Shown one piece after another: positions 1-9,587 of a stretch of DNA of 64,000 bases. The DNA lies in contig CP136061.1 of NCBI GenBank assembly GCA_032622095.1, positions 257,518,077-257,582,076 on the forward strand, written 5' to 3'. Every line of letters begins with the position of its first letter. Position 1 is the first letter of the stretch. Position numbers and translations under genes: made by a program. The stretch comes from Siphonodentalium dalli (taxonomy: Eukaryota; Mollusca; Scaphopoda; Gadilida; Siphonodentaliidae). The notes below the pieces were generated by a model. That model ran no database searches. It was not told the origin of the DNA and was given only the letters and a program-made list of their open reading frames with translations.

Positions 1-87
1 AAAGAGCGATTTTTCAACAAAAATTAAATGTTTCGGCTCCAAATGGCACGAAAATCTAAATTAACCAACACTTCTTGCATATCAGGT

Positions 88-355
88 ACAGATATGGTAT
101 GCTGTAGTCATTTGAACACCTACAATGTGGGCTAATAACTTAGGACTTAGCGCAGGGCTCACTTTACCACAATCGTTAATTTCTGGGTAAAGTCACTGGT
201 GGGTATCGTTCATCGTCGATTTGAGAATAGCCACCACCAATTCCGTTATTTTTCACTATGATTTTCGTCTACAGTATATATTTCTCCTTCAAAAAAAGTT
301 GGTTTTAACTTGTTCTACCGTGGGTAGGGGTACCCGACCACTTTTGGCGTTTGCT
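88..355. repeat. Dispersed repeat X, copy 1
   Basis: This stretch closely matches 7254-7465 in the same orientation, sharing blocks such as AAGTCACTGGTGGGTATCGT and ATAGCCACCACCAA, and the phrase GGGGTACCC followed by CCACTTTTGGC. No coding potential is visible. It is a dispersed repeat of unknown class. The two copies diverge by roughly one base in ten by eye. A weaker relative may lie near 13040-13150. Confidence 0.6.
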
Positions 356-369
356 GTACTATATATATA

Positions 370-925
370 CCTTACTCGTATTTAAATTCGCAGTGTACTA
401 TTTTTCGCGCACCCATCAGTTCGCGAATTTAAAACCGAGCGAAAAATACTGCGACTACCAAGTTTAATCTAAACCACAGTCCATACGAAATACAAGAGGG
501 CTAGGTTGCGGAATTTACATATTTTATGAACGGTTGAAAAGACAATTACGCCTATACATGTATGCATATATTTACATACGACCAACCGCCATCAAGACCA
601 TTGCTCACAATGCCAAGCGACAAATAAATCATGGTAACATAGACATTGTTGAAATGGTTGCATTAGAAATATTAATATTACAGGTGGCCACCAAATTATG
701 ATGTATGTAGTTACTAGTTTGTTGTCAAAACGATTGTGTATACACATATTATCTCCAACAATGACCGAAACTTTCATCAGCTTCAAGATATACGAAAATA
801 TCACGGAAATATTACGAAAATAGTTTTGTCAGTTTTGAATTCGCGCAGCTAGATGCGCGAATTTAAAGTGCGCGAATTCAAAACTGAGCGAAAAATAGAC
901 TGCGCGAATTTAAATACAAGTAAGG
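370..925. mobile_element. Element W, inverted-repeat element at a TA-rich site
   Basis: The left end (CCTTACTCGTATTTAAATTC then a TATTTTTCGC block) is the inverse of the right end (GCGAAAAATAGACTGCGCG, then TTTAAATACAAGTAAGG). Both ends are followed by further GCGCGAATTTAAA blocks, giving inverted ends of about 70-90 bp with small gaps. TATA lies immediately outside both ends, compatible with a TA duplication. The interior has no convincing protein, so I read it as a non-autonomous DNA element. The class is inferred only from the TA flank. Confidence 0.55.
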
Positions 926-1419
926 TATATAAGCTGGCTGGCAATATCTACAATAAAGAGCGTTTGCTACATAACACATGTTATAAGCTTCTAGGCAATG
1001 TCGCTCTGTAGTACAATAAAGAGCGTTTGCTACCGAGCATGTGATATATGCTTGTTCTCACAGATGCACATTTTAGGTCTCGCCTATCGGCTGCTTTTTC
1101 GCAGATAGTATCAACGCTTGTATTGTCTCATTTCAGTGCTTGTATTGTCTCATTTCGGGTTGTGTATGTCCAAGTAGTGACAGTTACTATAATCATACTT
1201 TGATTTGCAACAGCACTGGATTGAAGGCTTATAACTTTTCTCCTGTTGAAACCTAACGGTGCTAACGTACGCTGGAGACCTGTTACTATACATGTTCTAT
1301 ATTGCTATGTATTCAATGTATTGAGAATCCATATATCAGTTGGTCTTATATTGAATACAGAGTCATGGCAGTATTTGCGAGCCGCGTGAAGTTACGCAAT
1401 TTCGGGATGACATGTGTGT
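926..1419. other. No gene; paired ATAAAGAGCGTT motif
   Basis: No gene is visible. The motif AATAAAGAGCGTTTGCTAC occurs twice about 62 bases apart (near 952 and 1014), and the same core recurs in pairs near 37985/38030 and inverted near 61536/61577/61655/61693. A 22-base direct duplication (GCTTGTATTGTCTCATTTC) sits at about 1116-1157. Confidence 0.5.
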
Positions 1420-3610
1420 TTTATACCCACCCGGTTTTTATGACAAACCTCCCGTCATCGTGTCTAGGAAAGGCATTGTGACATTGCGGCACGACCTGAA
1501 AGATTATTTGAATTAGTGCTATCAGATGACACCAGTCGGTAACGTTCTTGTCCATTCGGATTGCCGTAGAGATTTCACAGACCCAAAAAGGCGACAACCG
1601 TTTGGTCGAAATAACTCCCAATAAACAACTTAGATATGGTATGTTGCCATTTGATTTCAAGACAGACTGTATTTTCTGCGGTACGCCTGCCACTATAGAT
1701 TCTTGACATCCAGACAAATCAGGGGTGATGAAAGTAACAACCCTCCCGGTGCGGGATGTGTATGGCCCCAACACATATGATTTTGGGAAGGCAATATCAA
1801 GGGCAATATGTGGACATGTCTTAACTGATGCTCTTACAAATAAGCTGATTTCAGACATTGTGCCATCTGCAGAAACAGGTATAAGTCCGACGAGTCCATG
1901 GGGTGACCGAACAGTGCAGAAAGTGAACGTGCTCGATGCTTCGCCAGATGCCACAGAAGCTATAAATAAGTCTGACGAAAACACAATTCCTAGAATCGAG
2001 AAGGTTGAGATGAACGCAATAAGTGATTTATACAAAACCATTGAAAGTAGAGTAATTCCTACAACTGCTGTGTATGGGTCTGAAACTAGAGAAATGTTTG
2101 AGGAAATATAAATCGTTGCTTATTGAGAAATCTCCGACAACAAAGCTGTGGGTTCAGTATATGGAATATGTGCAAACGTTGAAGAATTTTGTCAGAACAG
2201 AGAGGACAGGAAATTGGAGTCTACATCTCGCTACTGTGGGACAATGCTCAATCTATTTGCCCCAAACGGTCATGCAAAATCGGAAATGGAAATATATTAT
2301 GGGCAGGATTGTCAACATATCTCACAATAGAACAAGTCCTTATGCGTTCTATCAAAAACATAGGAGGGCTTACCAGGGGTACAGGAATGACCGAATCTGT
2401 CCGAATGCAGTGGATATATATCATGAATAGGTGTGCCGAGATTCATGATGCCATGGCAGAATTAACCTAACTTAGACACACCACCAGTGAACAGCACGAG
2501 GAGTTCGGGGCAAGTATGAGCAAACATGACTGATGATTTGATAAGTATACAACGTTGGTATGACGAACATGAGCCTTTTGATTTGAGTGAAGGTAAACTA
2601 CGCTACCTATCGTCTGAGTTAACATCTAGTTGTGGGGACGGTGTTAACTGTATTGATTCTGAACGTGTCGGTTTCGAGATCCACAAAAAGTTCAACAACA
2701 ACATGAGTATCACAGATGCATATCAAAAGGAAGGATCAAATAAAATATCTTGACCATTTATATCCTGGGATCAGAGTCGACAATCCAACTACGCTGTTCT
2801 CATGATTAATGTAAACATATTTTTATTTCCAAATCCAAAAAATAACATAATATATAGATGACACATATATATACAAAATAGAAAAGTCAATGTATGGAAA
2901 CGATGATCAGACAACAAGCCCAAGGGCTTAGATGAAGTCTTCTGCTCTTTGGCGACATGCCCCCTTCCCCATCGAGAATCCAACTGTGCTATTCTCACGA
3001 TTGATAACAATTGCACAACGCGAGGAGGACATGGTTAAAGAACTGACAACAATACCAACATCACTATTCAAGGATCATGTAATGAGGAAACTCACAAAAG
3101 CTCAACTAGCTAACGCGTTGACTGAATCTGTCCAGGGTTGTGATCTGCCGGAGCAAGCCATCGCTGTTATCGATGGTGTGGCTCTTCTCCACACAGTTAA
3201 GTGGGCAAAAAATGCACATAGAAAGAAGTAGCTAACCAACGAAACATAGAGTTGGGTGTATCATGTTCAATGGTTATGGATAAGATCCACCGATCAAAGA
3301 CCACAAACACCGACGGCGAAGTGTGGAAATCATGTGCTGATGTTCAACTCAAAGACCACATGGATGCTCCCGTGAATCAAGATATCTTTCTCTCAAACGA
3401 GAACGGACACATTGCTAGTTGCCTCTGTCGTTGAATACGCATCACATCCCAAACGAGTGAGTGTGACAGATGCCACGGATATACTGGTGCTATTGATGTA
3501 TCATTGGACTTCAGGTATGGCAGATGTGTATACCCTTTCAGAAGGAAATTAGACTTGACATTTCTGAAGATGATAACTGAGCACACGACGGTTTCTTGTA
3601 TGTTGTTCAA
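1420..3610 (+). pseudogene. Decayed multi-domain protein of an uncharacterised multi-copy invertebrate family
   Basis: Frame-broken pieces read in one order on the plus strand. Near 1516-1622 there is LVHSDCRRDFTDPKRR; at 1627-1706 FDFKTDCIFCG (a CxxC pair); at 2526-2753 IQRWYDEHEPF and GVNCIDSERVGFEI; and at 2932-3231 ELTTIPTSLFKDHVMRKLTK, then AIAVIDGVALLHTVKWAKN. Near 3260-3320 come FNGYG, a stop, then DPPIKDHKHRR; at 3345-3433 QDIFLSNENGH; and at 3425-3550 VTDATDILVLLMYHW. I recognise this motif order from long uncharacterised proteins present in many copies in corals, Hydra and molluscs, possibly transposon-associated; that recognition is from memory. At least six frame changes or stops separate the pieces, so no functional product is expected. 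Longer frames on either strand between 1421 and 2470 overlap this relic and are not separate genes. Confidence 0.65.
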
Positions 3611-4535
3611 GTTGTTTGGCACATACTAAGTATGGCTATTGGACATTTCCATTGGCTGCCGTATTGTCATCCACGCTCACCTTTCGTAAGCATATTATAT
3701 TTATGTGTCGTCTGCCCCATGTTTCAGTCAATGTAGCTTCCGTTTTGGTTGGATAGTTTCTATATAACCCAGAGTTCGCGTGCTAATGGGCACTGACTCG
3801 AAATATCACCATTTTGGCCGCCACCTTGGATGCCATCTTATATCCTGACTGCTCATGCTATTTTTTGTGAATTTTGTATATGTTGGTCTTGGTTCCTTTC
3901 TATGTCAAATAATACGAAAACTACTTGTACTGAAATAGGAGATATCAATATAATATACATTTGTATTAGAAATATATTTATATACACTTCAAAAATATAA
4001 TTTCCCCGAATTCAGCTACCATAGTGATAGCTATCTTCCCCCAGAGACAACGATTTTATCACTATATATGTTCTAACATTACATATATTATTTTCAATGT
4101 GGAATATGTTTTGGTGCAAGCTGTTCCATATTTACCGAGGTTTCGTATGTTATTGGGCACCGATGGGAAATTTACGTATTGTGTCGGCCATATTGGACGC
4201 CATCACGGATCCTGAATTTTCCCATGTGGATTTTAGATATGTTGTTCCTGGTGTTTTTCCGCGTCGAATGACACCAAAATCAGCTTGTATCCAATTTATA
4301 CCGGGTTCAACTCTCCCACGACCACACTATGGCTTGAAGATCTAAACACACAAATCAAAACACTTTTCTTTTTTTTTGTTAATGCCAACTCGATGAGTTA
4401 TGGTGTAGGATATGTACCATTAGTGTAAAAATCATTTTATTGTATTACCATAGGTGTGTCCATTTGATTAATTCAGTTTGATAAAGTGCTCGCGCGACTA
4501 TAGTCATATGGGCCAGGGGGACTGGGAGGGTAGCA
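3611..4535. repeat. No gene; diverged direct duplication
   Basis: There is no gene. About 3760-3920 and 4130-4280 look like an old direct duplication: both have a 'gtgctaatgggcac / gttattgggcacc' block, a 'ggccgccacctt / ggccatattgg' block followed by 'gccatc', and a 'gaattttgtatatgttggt / gattttagatatgttgtt' block. The short open frames here have no recognisable domains. Confidence 0.35.
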
Positions 4536-5550
4536 GTTTCCCATCTTAACGGTCCACAGGGAATGTTCATACACTGGTCGTTCATATCACAGTAACGCAT
4601 GCATTTCCCATCTTAATGGTTCACAGGGCATGATCATACACTGGTCATTCATATTACAGTAACGCATGCATTTCCCATCTTAATGGTCCACAGGGAATGT
4701 TCATACACCGGTCGTTCATATCACAGTAATGCATGCATTTCCCATCTTAACGGTTCACAGGGCATGTTCATACACTGGTCGTTCATATCACAGTAATGCA
4801 TGCATTTCCCATCTTAACGGTCCACAGGGCATGTTCATACACTGGTCGTTCATATCACAGTAATGCATGCATTTCCCATCTTAACGGTTCACAGGGCATG
4901 TTCATACACTGGTCGTTCATATCACAGTAATGCATGCATTTCCCATCTTAATGGTCCACAGGGAATGTTCATACACCGGTCGTTCATATCACAGTAATGC
5001 ATGCATTTCCCATCTTAACGGTTCACAGGGAATGTTCATACACTGGTTGTTCATATCACAGTAATGCATGCATTTCCCATCTTAACGGTTCACAGGGAAT
5101 GTTCATACACTGGTCGTTCATATCACAGTAACGCATGTATTTCCCATCTTAACGGTTCACAGGGAATGTTCATACACTGGTCGTTCATATCACAGTAACG
5201 CATGTATTTCCCATCTTAACGGTTCACAGGGAATGTTCATACACTGGTCGTTCATATCACAGTAATGCATGCATTTCCCATCTTAACGGTTCACAGGGCA
5301 TGTTCATACACTGGTCATTCATATCACAGTAACGCATGCATTTCCCATCTTAACGGTTCACAGGGCATGTTCATACACTGGTCGTTCATATCACAGTAAC
5401 GCATGCATTTCCCATCTTAACAGTCCACAGGGCATGTTCATACACTGGTCGTTCATATCACAGTAACGCATGCATTTCCCATCTTAACGGTTCACAGGGC
5501 ATGTTCATACACTGGTCGTTCATATCACAGTAACGCATGCATTTCTGCCA
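4536..5550. repeat. Tandem array, 67-bp unit, about 15 copies
   Basis: Each unit contains CCCATCTTAACGGTTCACAG, a TGTTCATACACTGGTCGTTC block, CATATCACAGTAA and the palindromic core GCATGCAT. The period is 67 bp, counted between successive CCCATCTTAA starts. Copies differ at a few recurrent positions (GGTT/GGTC, GGGCATG/GGGAATG, TAACGC/TAATGC), and these variants are interspersed. No gene. Confidence 0.9.
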
Positions 5551-5589
5551 TTTTAACTTCTGAACCTCTTCCAAACAAATTATTTTATC

Positions 5590-5695
5590 CCAAAGGTATG
5601 TTCGATATGCAAATAACAATCTTTAATTTATTATTCTGTGCATATTGAGGCATAAAATATTCATGACTGCTAGGCTAAAAAGTCTCCTTTAAGTT
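5590..5695. repeat. Dispersed repeat holding the empty site of element A1
   Basis: The sequence from TATGTTCGATATGCAAAT to GGCTAAAAAGTCTCCTTTA is repeated at 5812-6350. Here TTAA (5623-5626) is single and uninterrupted; in the second copy element A1 lies between two TTAA copies at the matching position. This is a paralogous pre-insertion site. Confidence 0.8.
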
Positions 5696-5841
5696 CCCCG
5701 GCATCAATGGGCCTCATGTACATTAGGGGCCGATGTGCTTCATGCTCATTTTTATCTTCAAACAGAGCCTTTATTCAGTGGTGGCCCGGTCCCTTTCTGC
5801 ACTTTCCTTTTGTTCGATATGCATTATGCAAATCACGATAT

Positions 5842-6283
5842 TTAATCCTTTCAGTGCCATGGGCCGATCTCATCGGCCCTAATTTACGGTCTGTAAAATC
5901 GGCCCTATAAAAATAAAAAAATAATTTTTGGGTTGAATTTTTTTTGGGTATGCTTAAGCATGCTATAGCGAATTTAAAAACAAACTGGATAAAACCTTAG
6001 GGGCATGTTATAACTATTGATAGTAATAATTTTGATGCCCATGAATAACATAAGATTCCCCGGCACTAAACCTACAAAATAAGTATGTTAAAGAATATAA
6101 GAAAAAATTATTAAAATTGTAAAAAATTGTAAAAAGTAATAACAAATGATGAAAAATTGTTAGGCCAATGCATTCTCTTATATATGCGAGGCGACCTATG
6201 GTCAACTCGCATATATAAGAGAATGCATTGGCACAGGGTATATGGGTTGATACAAAAATCGGACCTGGCACTGAAAGGGTTAA
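5842..6283. mobile_element. Family A TTAA element, copy A1 (full-length type)
   Basis: Bounded by TTAA (5842-5845 and 6280-6283), with ends TTAATCCTTTCAGTGCCA and TGGCACTGAAAGGGTTAA. The left third carries GGCCGATCTCATCGGCCC. The right part carries an AT-rich spacer and the 69-bp hairpin (6164-6232, reverse form). The paralog at 5590-5695 lacks the element and has one TTAA. TTAA duplication with CCC..GGG ends suggests a non-autonomous piggyBac-type element (inference). No transposase is encoded. Confidence 0.85.
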
Positions 6284-6560
6284 TCTATTATTCTGTCCAT
6301 GTTGTGGCATAAAATCTTCATGTCTGATAGGCTAATGTCTCCTTTATATGTCACGTGTTTCTAATCGACATATATTGATGTATTGATGTAGAAGAAAATA
6401 TTTCAATATTAATAGAGACAGAAGTGTTTTATTTCCTATGATCGAGAAACTAACTATCCGTGGCAAGTAATAAAGCCTTGTTTGCCATGGTTTCATGGCA
6501 TGTCTAGACACTCATGAATATTCAACTTGGAAAGCAGTTGATTTTTATCTTGACACCTTA

Positions 6561-6793
6561 TTAACCCTTTGAGTGCCAGGTCGATTTTTGTATCAACCCA
6601 TATACCCTGTGCCAATGCATTCTCTTATATATGCGAGTCGACCATAGGTCGCCTCGCATATATAAGAGAATGCATTGGCCTAACAATTTTTTTATAATTT
6701 TTTACAATTTAATAATTTATTCTTATATTATTTACAGACTTATTTTGTAGGTTTAGGGCCGATGAGATTGGCCCCTGGTACTCAAAGGGTTAA
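6561..6793. mobile_element. Family A TTAA element, copy A2 (short form)
   Basis: TTAACCCTTTGAGTGCCAGG at the left and GGTACTCAAAGGGTTAA at the right, with TTAA at both ends. It is inverted relative to A1 and holds the hairpin at 6611-6679. It lacks the approximately 200-bp segment seen in A1, A4 and A5. Confidence 0.85.
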
Positions 6794-7109
6794 ATGACTA
6801 TAATGGCCCTGTCAAAGAGGTCTTTTCTGAGCTAATAATTTTACCATTGGATAAAGTCTCTCTTTCTAGCGAGTACATGTTATACAGATTCTTGGGGAAT
6901 AAAATAATAGATATGAATTGGGGACACCTATCCTGAAAGGCTTTTATCGATCAATTTATATTTTATATCTAAATTTCCTCATTTAATACCTACTTTTTAA
7001 CGGGACAAAAAAAGGCTATTATTAGAAAAGAAATATCAGACGATCTTGCGGAAATGTTAAAAATGTAACAAGATCATTTTGAATGGAGATTTCACCTTGA
7101 ATGCTCGGC
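6794..7109. other. No gene seen
   Basis: AT-rich sequence with stop codons in all frames and no repeat that I could match elsewhere in the window. Confidence 0.4.
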
Positions 7110-7225
7110 GGCAAATATGGCTTGTTGCCGATGAATGGCAACAAGACATATTTCCAACTAAATCCTGAAAAGTTACCCATAATTCTGCTGTGGTTAAGGA
7201 GTCGATTACTTAGGGCATTGCTGTA
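7110..7225. mobile_element. Family C foldback, right half only
   Basis: Matches the right arm of C elements from GATGAATGGCAACAAG through CTGCTGTGGTTAAGGAGTCG to GGGCATTGCTGTA. The left arm is reduced to a trace of GGCAAATATGGCTTGTTGCC. Confidence 0.7.
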
Positions 7226-7253
7226 CGTTTGATTTAGTAATTCTAATATCAAC

Positions 7254-7465
7254 AATGTTAGCAAATAAGTTAGGATATAGCTGCAGGGCTCGCTTTACCA
7301 AAATCGCTAATTTCTGTAAAAAGTCACTGGTGGGTATCGTTCATCGTTGATTTGACAATAGCCACCACCAACTCCATTATTTCTCCTAAAAAATGTTGGA
7401 TTCAACTTGTTTTATCATTGGTATAGGGGTACCCAACCACTTTTGGCATTTGGTCGCTGCACTAG
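7254..7465. repeat. Dispersed repeat X, copy 2
   Basis: Second copy of the repeat at 88-355, same orientation; it contains AAGTCACTGGTGGGTATCGT and GGGGTACCCAACCACTTTTGGC-like sequence. Confidence 0.6.
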
Positions 7466-7509
7466 ATGGCATTGTAAACATTGTTCGAGTAATTTTAAAA
7501 TACTATATC

Positions 7510-7680
7510 CAGCGAATGACCAGGGACGCCGGAAGCATCAAAGGGCAAGGGGGGCAAACCAGTCATGAGGGCACTTTTTGGGTAACCACTGGACTCCCCT
7601 TGGTCAGGGCAGGGGGGGGGGGGGGGGGGGGGCAAGTGCCCCCCTTCTCCGGTATCCCTGCGAACGACTGAACTGATTGC
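7510..7680. repeat. G-rich repeat with a 21-base poly-G run
   Basis: Holds GACCAGGGACGCCGGAAGC, GGGGGGC blocks and a run of 21 G at 7612-7632, followed by CCCCCTTCTCCGGTATCCCT, an inverse of the start. I read it as a small inverted-repeat element with an expanded G tract. The run length may be an assembly or sequencing artefact. Confidence 0.45.
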
Positions 7681-7766
7681 ATGTCTATTGTTCACAGCAA
7701 GCTAGCATCATCAAATTTACCCTTTGGGAATCTCATCTCCTTAGGCTTCTTCTTCTATGGGAGACG

Positions 7767-8388
7767 TACAGTAATGCTCTAATTAATCGACCTCTTAACC
7801 CTTTACCCAACAGAAGGGCCCTGTGCCAATGCATTCTCTTATATATGCGAGTCGACCATAGGTCGCCTCGCATATATAAGAGAATGCATTGGCTTAACAC
7901 ATTATAAATTATAAAATTGTTAAAGAATGTAAGAACAAATGGTAAAAAGTGTTAAAAAAAGATTTTTTTTAGGCTAATGCATTCTCTTATATATGCGAGG
8001 CGACCTATGGTCGACTCGCATATATAAGAGAATGCATTGGCACAGGGCATAACTGTAACTATCACAATGTGGTCAAGAAGCCGGTTCCAATGATATCCAT
8101 ATTTGTATGGTGTTATTGAGACAGACCGAAGATATTTTAGGCTGTTGAAGCTTTATTTGGCCGGTTTTGGCCGGTTTGTTGGGTAAAGGGTTAACCACAG
8201 CAGAATTATGGGTAACTTTTCAGGATTTAGTCGGAAATATGGCTTGTTGCCATTCATCAGAAAATTCTCAGCGGTTAAGGGGAGAGCTTTCCGATGAATG
8301 GCAACAAGCCATATTTCCGACTAAATCCTGAAAAGTTACCCATAATTCTGCTGTGGTTAAGGAATCGATTAATTAGAGCATTACTGAA
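7767..8388. mobile_element. Family C foldback C1, interrupted by B1
   Basis: TACAGTAATGCTCTAATTAATC at the left end and ATTAGAGCATTACTGA at the right, with long inverted arms. B1 (7795-8194) sits in the first arm at its TTAA, with TTAA repeated on the far side. The centre carries an unusual GCGGTTAAGGGGAGAG spacer that is shared only with the copy at 58049-58670. Confidence 0.85.
7795..8194. mobile_element. Family B TTAA element, copy B1
   Basis: TTAACCCTTTACCCAACAGA at the left and TTGGGTAAAGGGTTAA at the right. It has two hairpins in opposite orientation (7825-7893 and 7973-8041) separated by an AT spacer, then a 150-bp tail with GTGGTCAAG, GATATCCATATTTGTATGG and GGCCGGTTTTGGCCGGTTTG. It is inserted in C1. 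Confidence 0.9.
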
Positions 8389-8432
8389 CAGAATGTCACA
8401 GCATCCAAGACCCGCAGAATAAGTGAACATCA

Positions 8433-8665
8433 TTCAGACGACCACGATACAATCGTAAGTGGAAAGATTGCTCACGTCAAAATCGTAGGTCAAAAATTAA
8501 TATCAAGCACGGTTTGATTTTAGATGCGAAATCGTGGCGTATCCTTGGTTACCTCCACTTGCGACGTAATCGCAGTCGTGTGTACGTAAAATTCGTAGCT
8601 GGAAATGACCGTAGGGTAGTCAATCACATGCTTTGGGAACAACCTACGATATCATAATGTACGAC
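8433..8665. mobile_element. Element D, partial copy
   Basis: Begins TTCAGACGACCACGATACAA and matches the inverse of 57735-58003 across most of its length. The far end is missing and is followed directly by a C-type end (8668-8700: GTTAAGGAGTCGATTATTTA to CATTACTGTA). Neighbouring C1 also has its counterpart next to the second D copy, so the two loci are inverted segmental duplicates. Confidence 0.7.
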
Positions 8666-8779
8666 GAGTTAAGGAGTCGATTATTTAGGGCATTACTGTA
8701 TTTCGATTGGTGAACTTATAATCTGAATAAATACCACCCATGAATTAATCATACTGCTTTTGATTTATCAGTTTTTATA

Positions 8780-9150
8780 CCCGATCCAAAAGATGGGGGT
8801 ATACTTGATTACATGCATCCGTCCGTCCATTCCATGCTTTTGTCCGTCTGTCCGCTAATATATCTCAACCACGGGATAGCGGAACTCAATTAAATTTGGT
8901 TTTGAGGGCTGGCATCAGGAGGGCTTTCAAAAGCGGGTTCACTGACGTCGTTCACATTTTCCATTCAAGAGGATATAATCTCTCTTTGTTTATCTGAAAA
9001 TTTAAGAGTTTTATTCGTCCGCTCATATATATTTCAACCATGTGTTATCTGATCTCAATGACATTTTATATGTAGGTTTGTAGTCAGGAAGGCCTTTAAA
9101 AAAGGGTTCATTGACATTGTTCACATTTTCCATTAATAAATTATCGTGCT
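8780..9150. repeat. Q-type repeat (GGGGGTATAC / CCGTCCGT), diverged copy
   Basis: Starts with a TTATACCCGATCCAAAAG / GGGGGTATAC pair and CATCCGTCCGTCC, then two diverged subunits (ATATATCTCAACCA and ATATATTTCAACCA, each followed by a TTCACATTTTCCATT block). It is part of a widespread repeat class with longer copies at 34381-34975, 42619-43138 and 59328-59650. No gene. Confidence 0.55.
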
Positions 9151-9538
9151 TAACCCTTTACCCAACAAACCGGCCAAACCCGGCCAAATAAAGCTTCAAC
9201 AGCCTAATATATCTTCGGTCTGTCTCAATAGAACCATACAAATATGGATATCATTGGAACCGGCTCCTTGACCACATTGTGATAGTTACAGTTATGCCCT
9301 GTGCCAATGCATTCTCTTATATATGCGAGTCGACCATAGGTCGCCTCGCATATATAAGAGAATGCATTGGCCTAAAAAAAACTTTTTTTACCATTTTTTC
9401 TTACATTCTTTAACAATTTTATAATTTTTAATGTGTTAAGCCAATGCATTCTCTTATATATGCGAGGCGACCTATGGTCGACTCGCATATATAAGAGAAT
9501 GCATTGGCACAGGGCCCTTCTGTTGGGTAAAGGGTTAA
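9151..9538. mobile_element. Family B TTAA element, copy B2
   Basis: TTAA-bounded with ends CCCTTTACCCAACAAACC and TCTGTTGGGTAAAGGG. Hairpins at 9303-9371 and 9440-9508 are in opposite orientation. It is inverted relative to B1 and directly abuts, within 50 bp, the 43-bp satellite. Confidence 0.9.
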
Positions 9539-9587
9539 CTTGGGTTATCACACAAAAGCATCTAACAACTGACTAAGAGATCTAGAT

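Noticed and set aside
1421-2041. 206-codon minus-strand frame
   Set aside because: It is antisense to the relic whose plus-strand motifs (VHSDCRRDF, CIFCG) are recognisable; no domain was seen on the minus strand.
7612-7632. Poly-G run as a G-quadruplex regulatory site
   Set aside because: A homopolymer inside a repeat with no adjacent gene; its length is uncertain.
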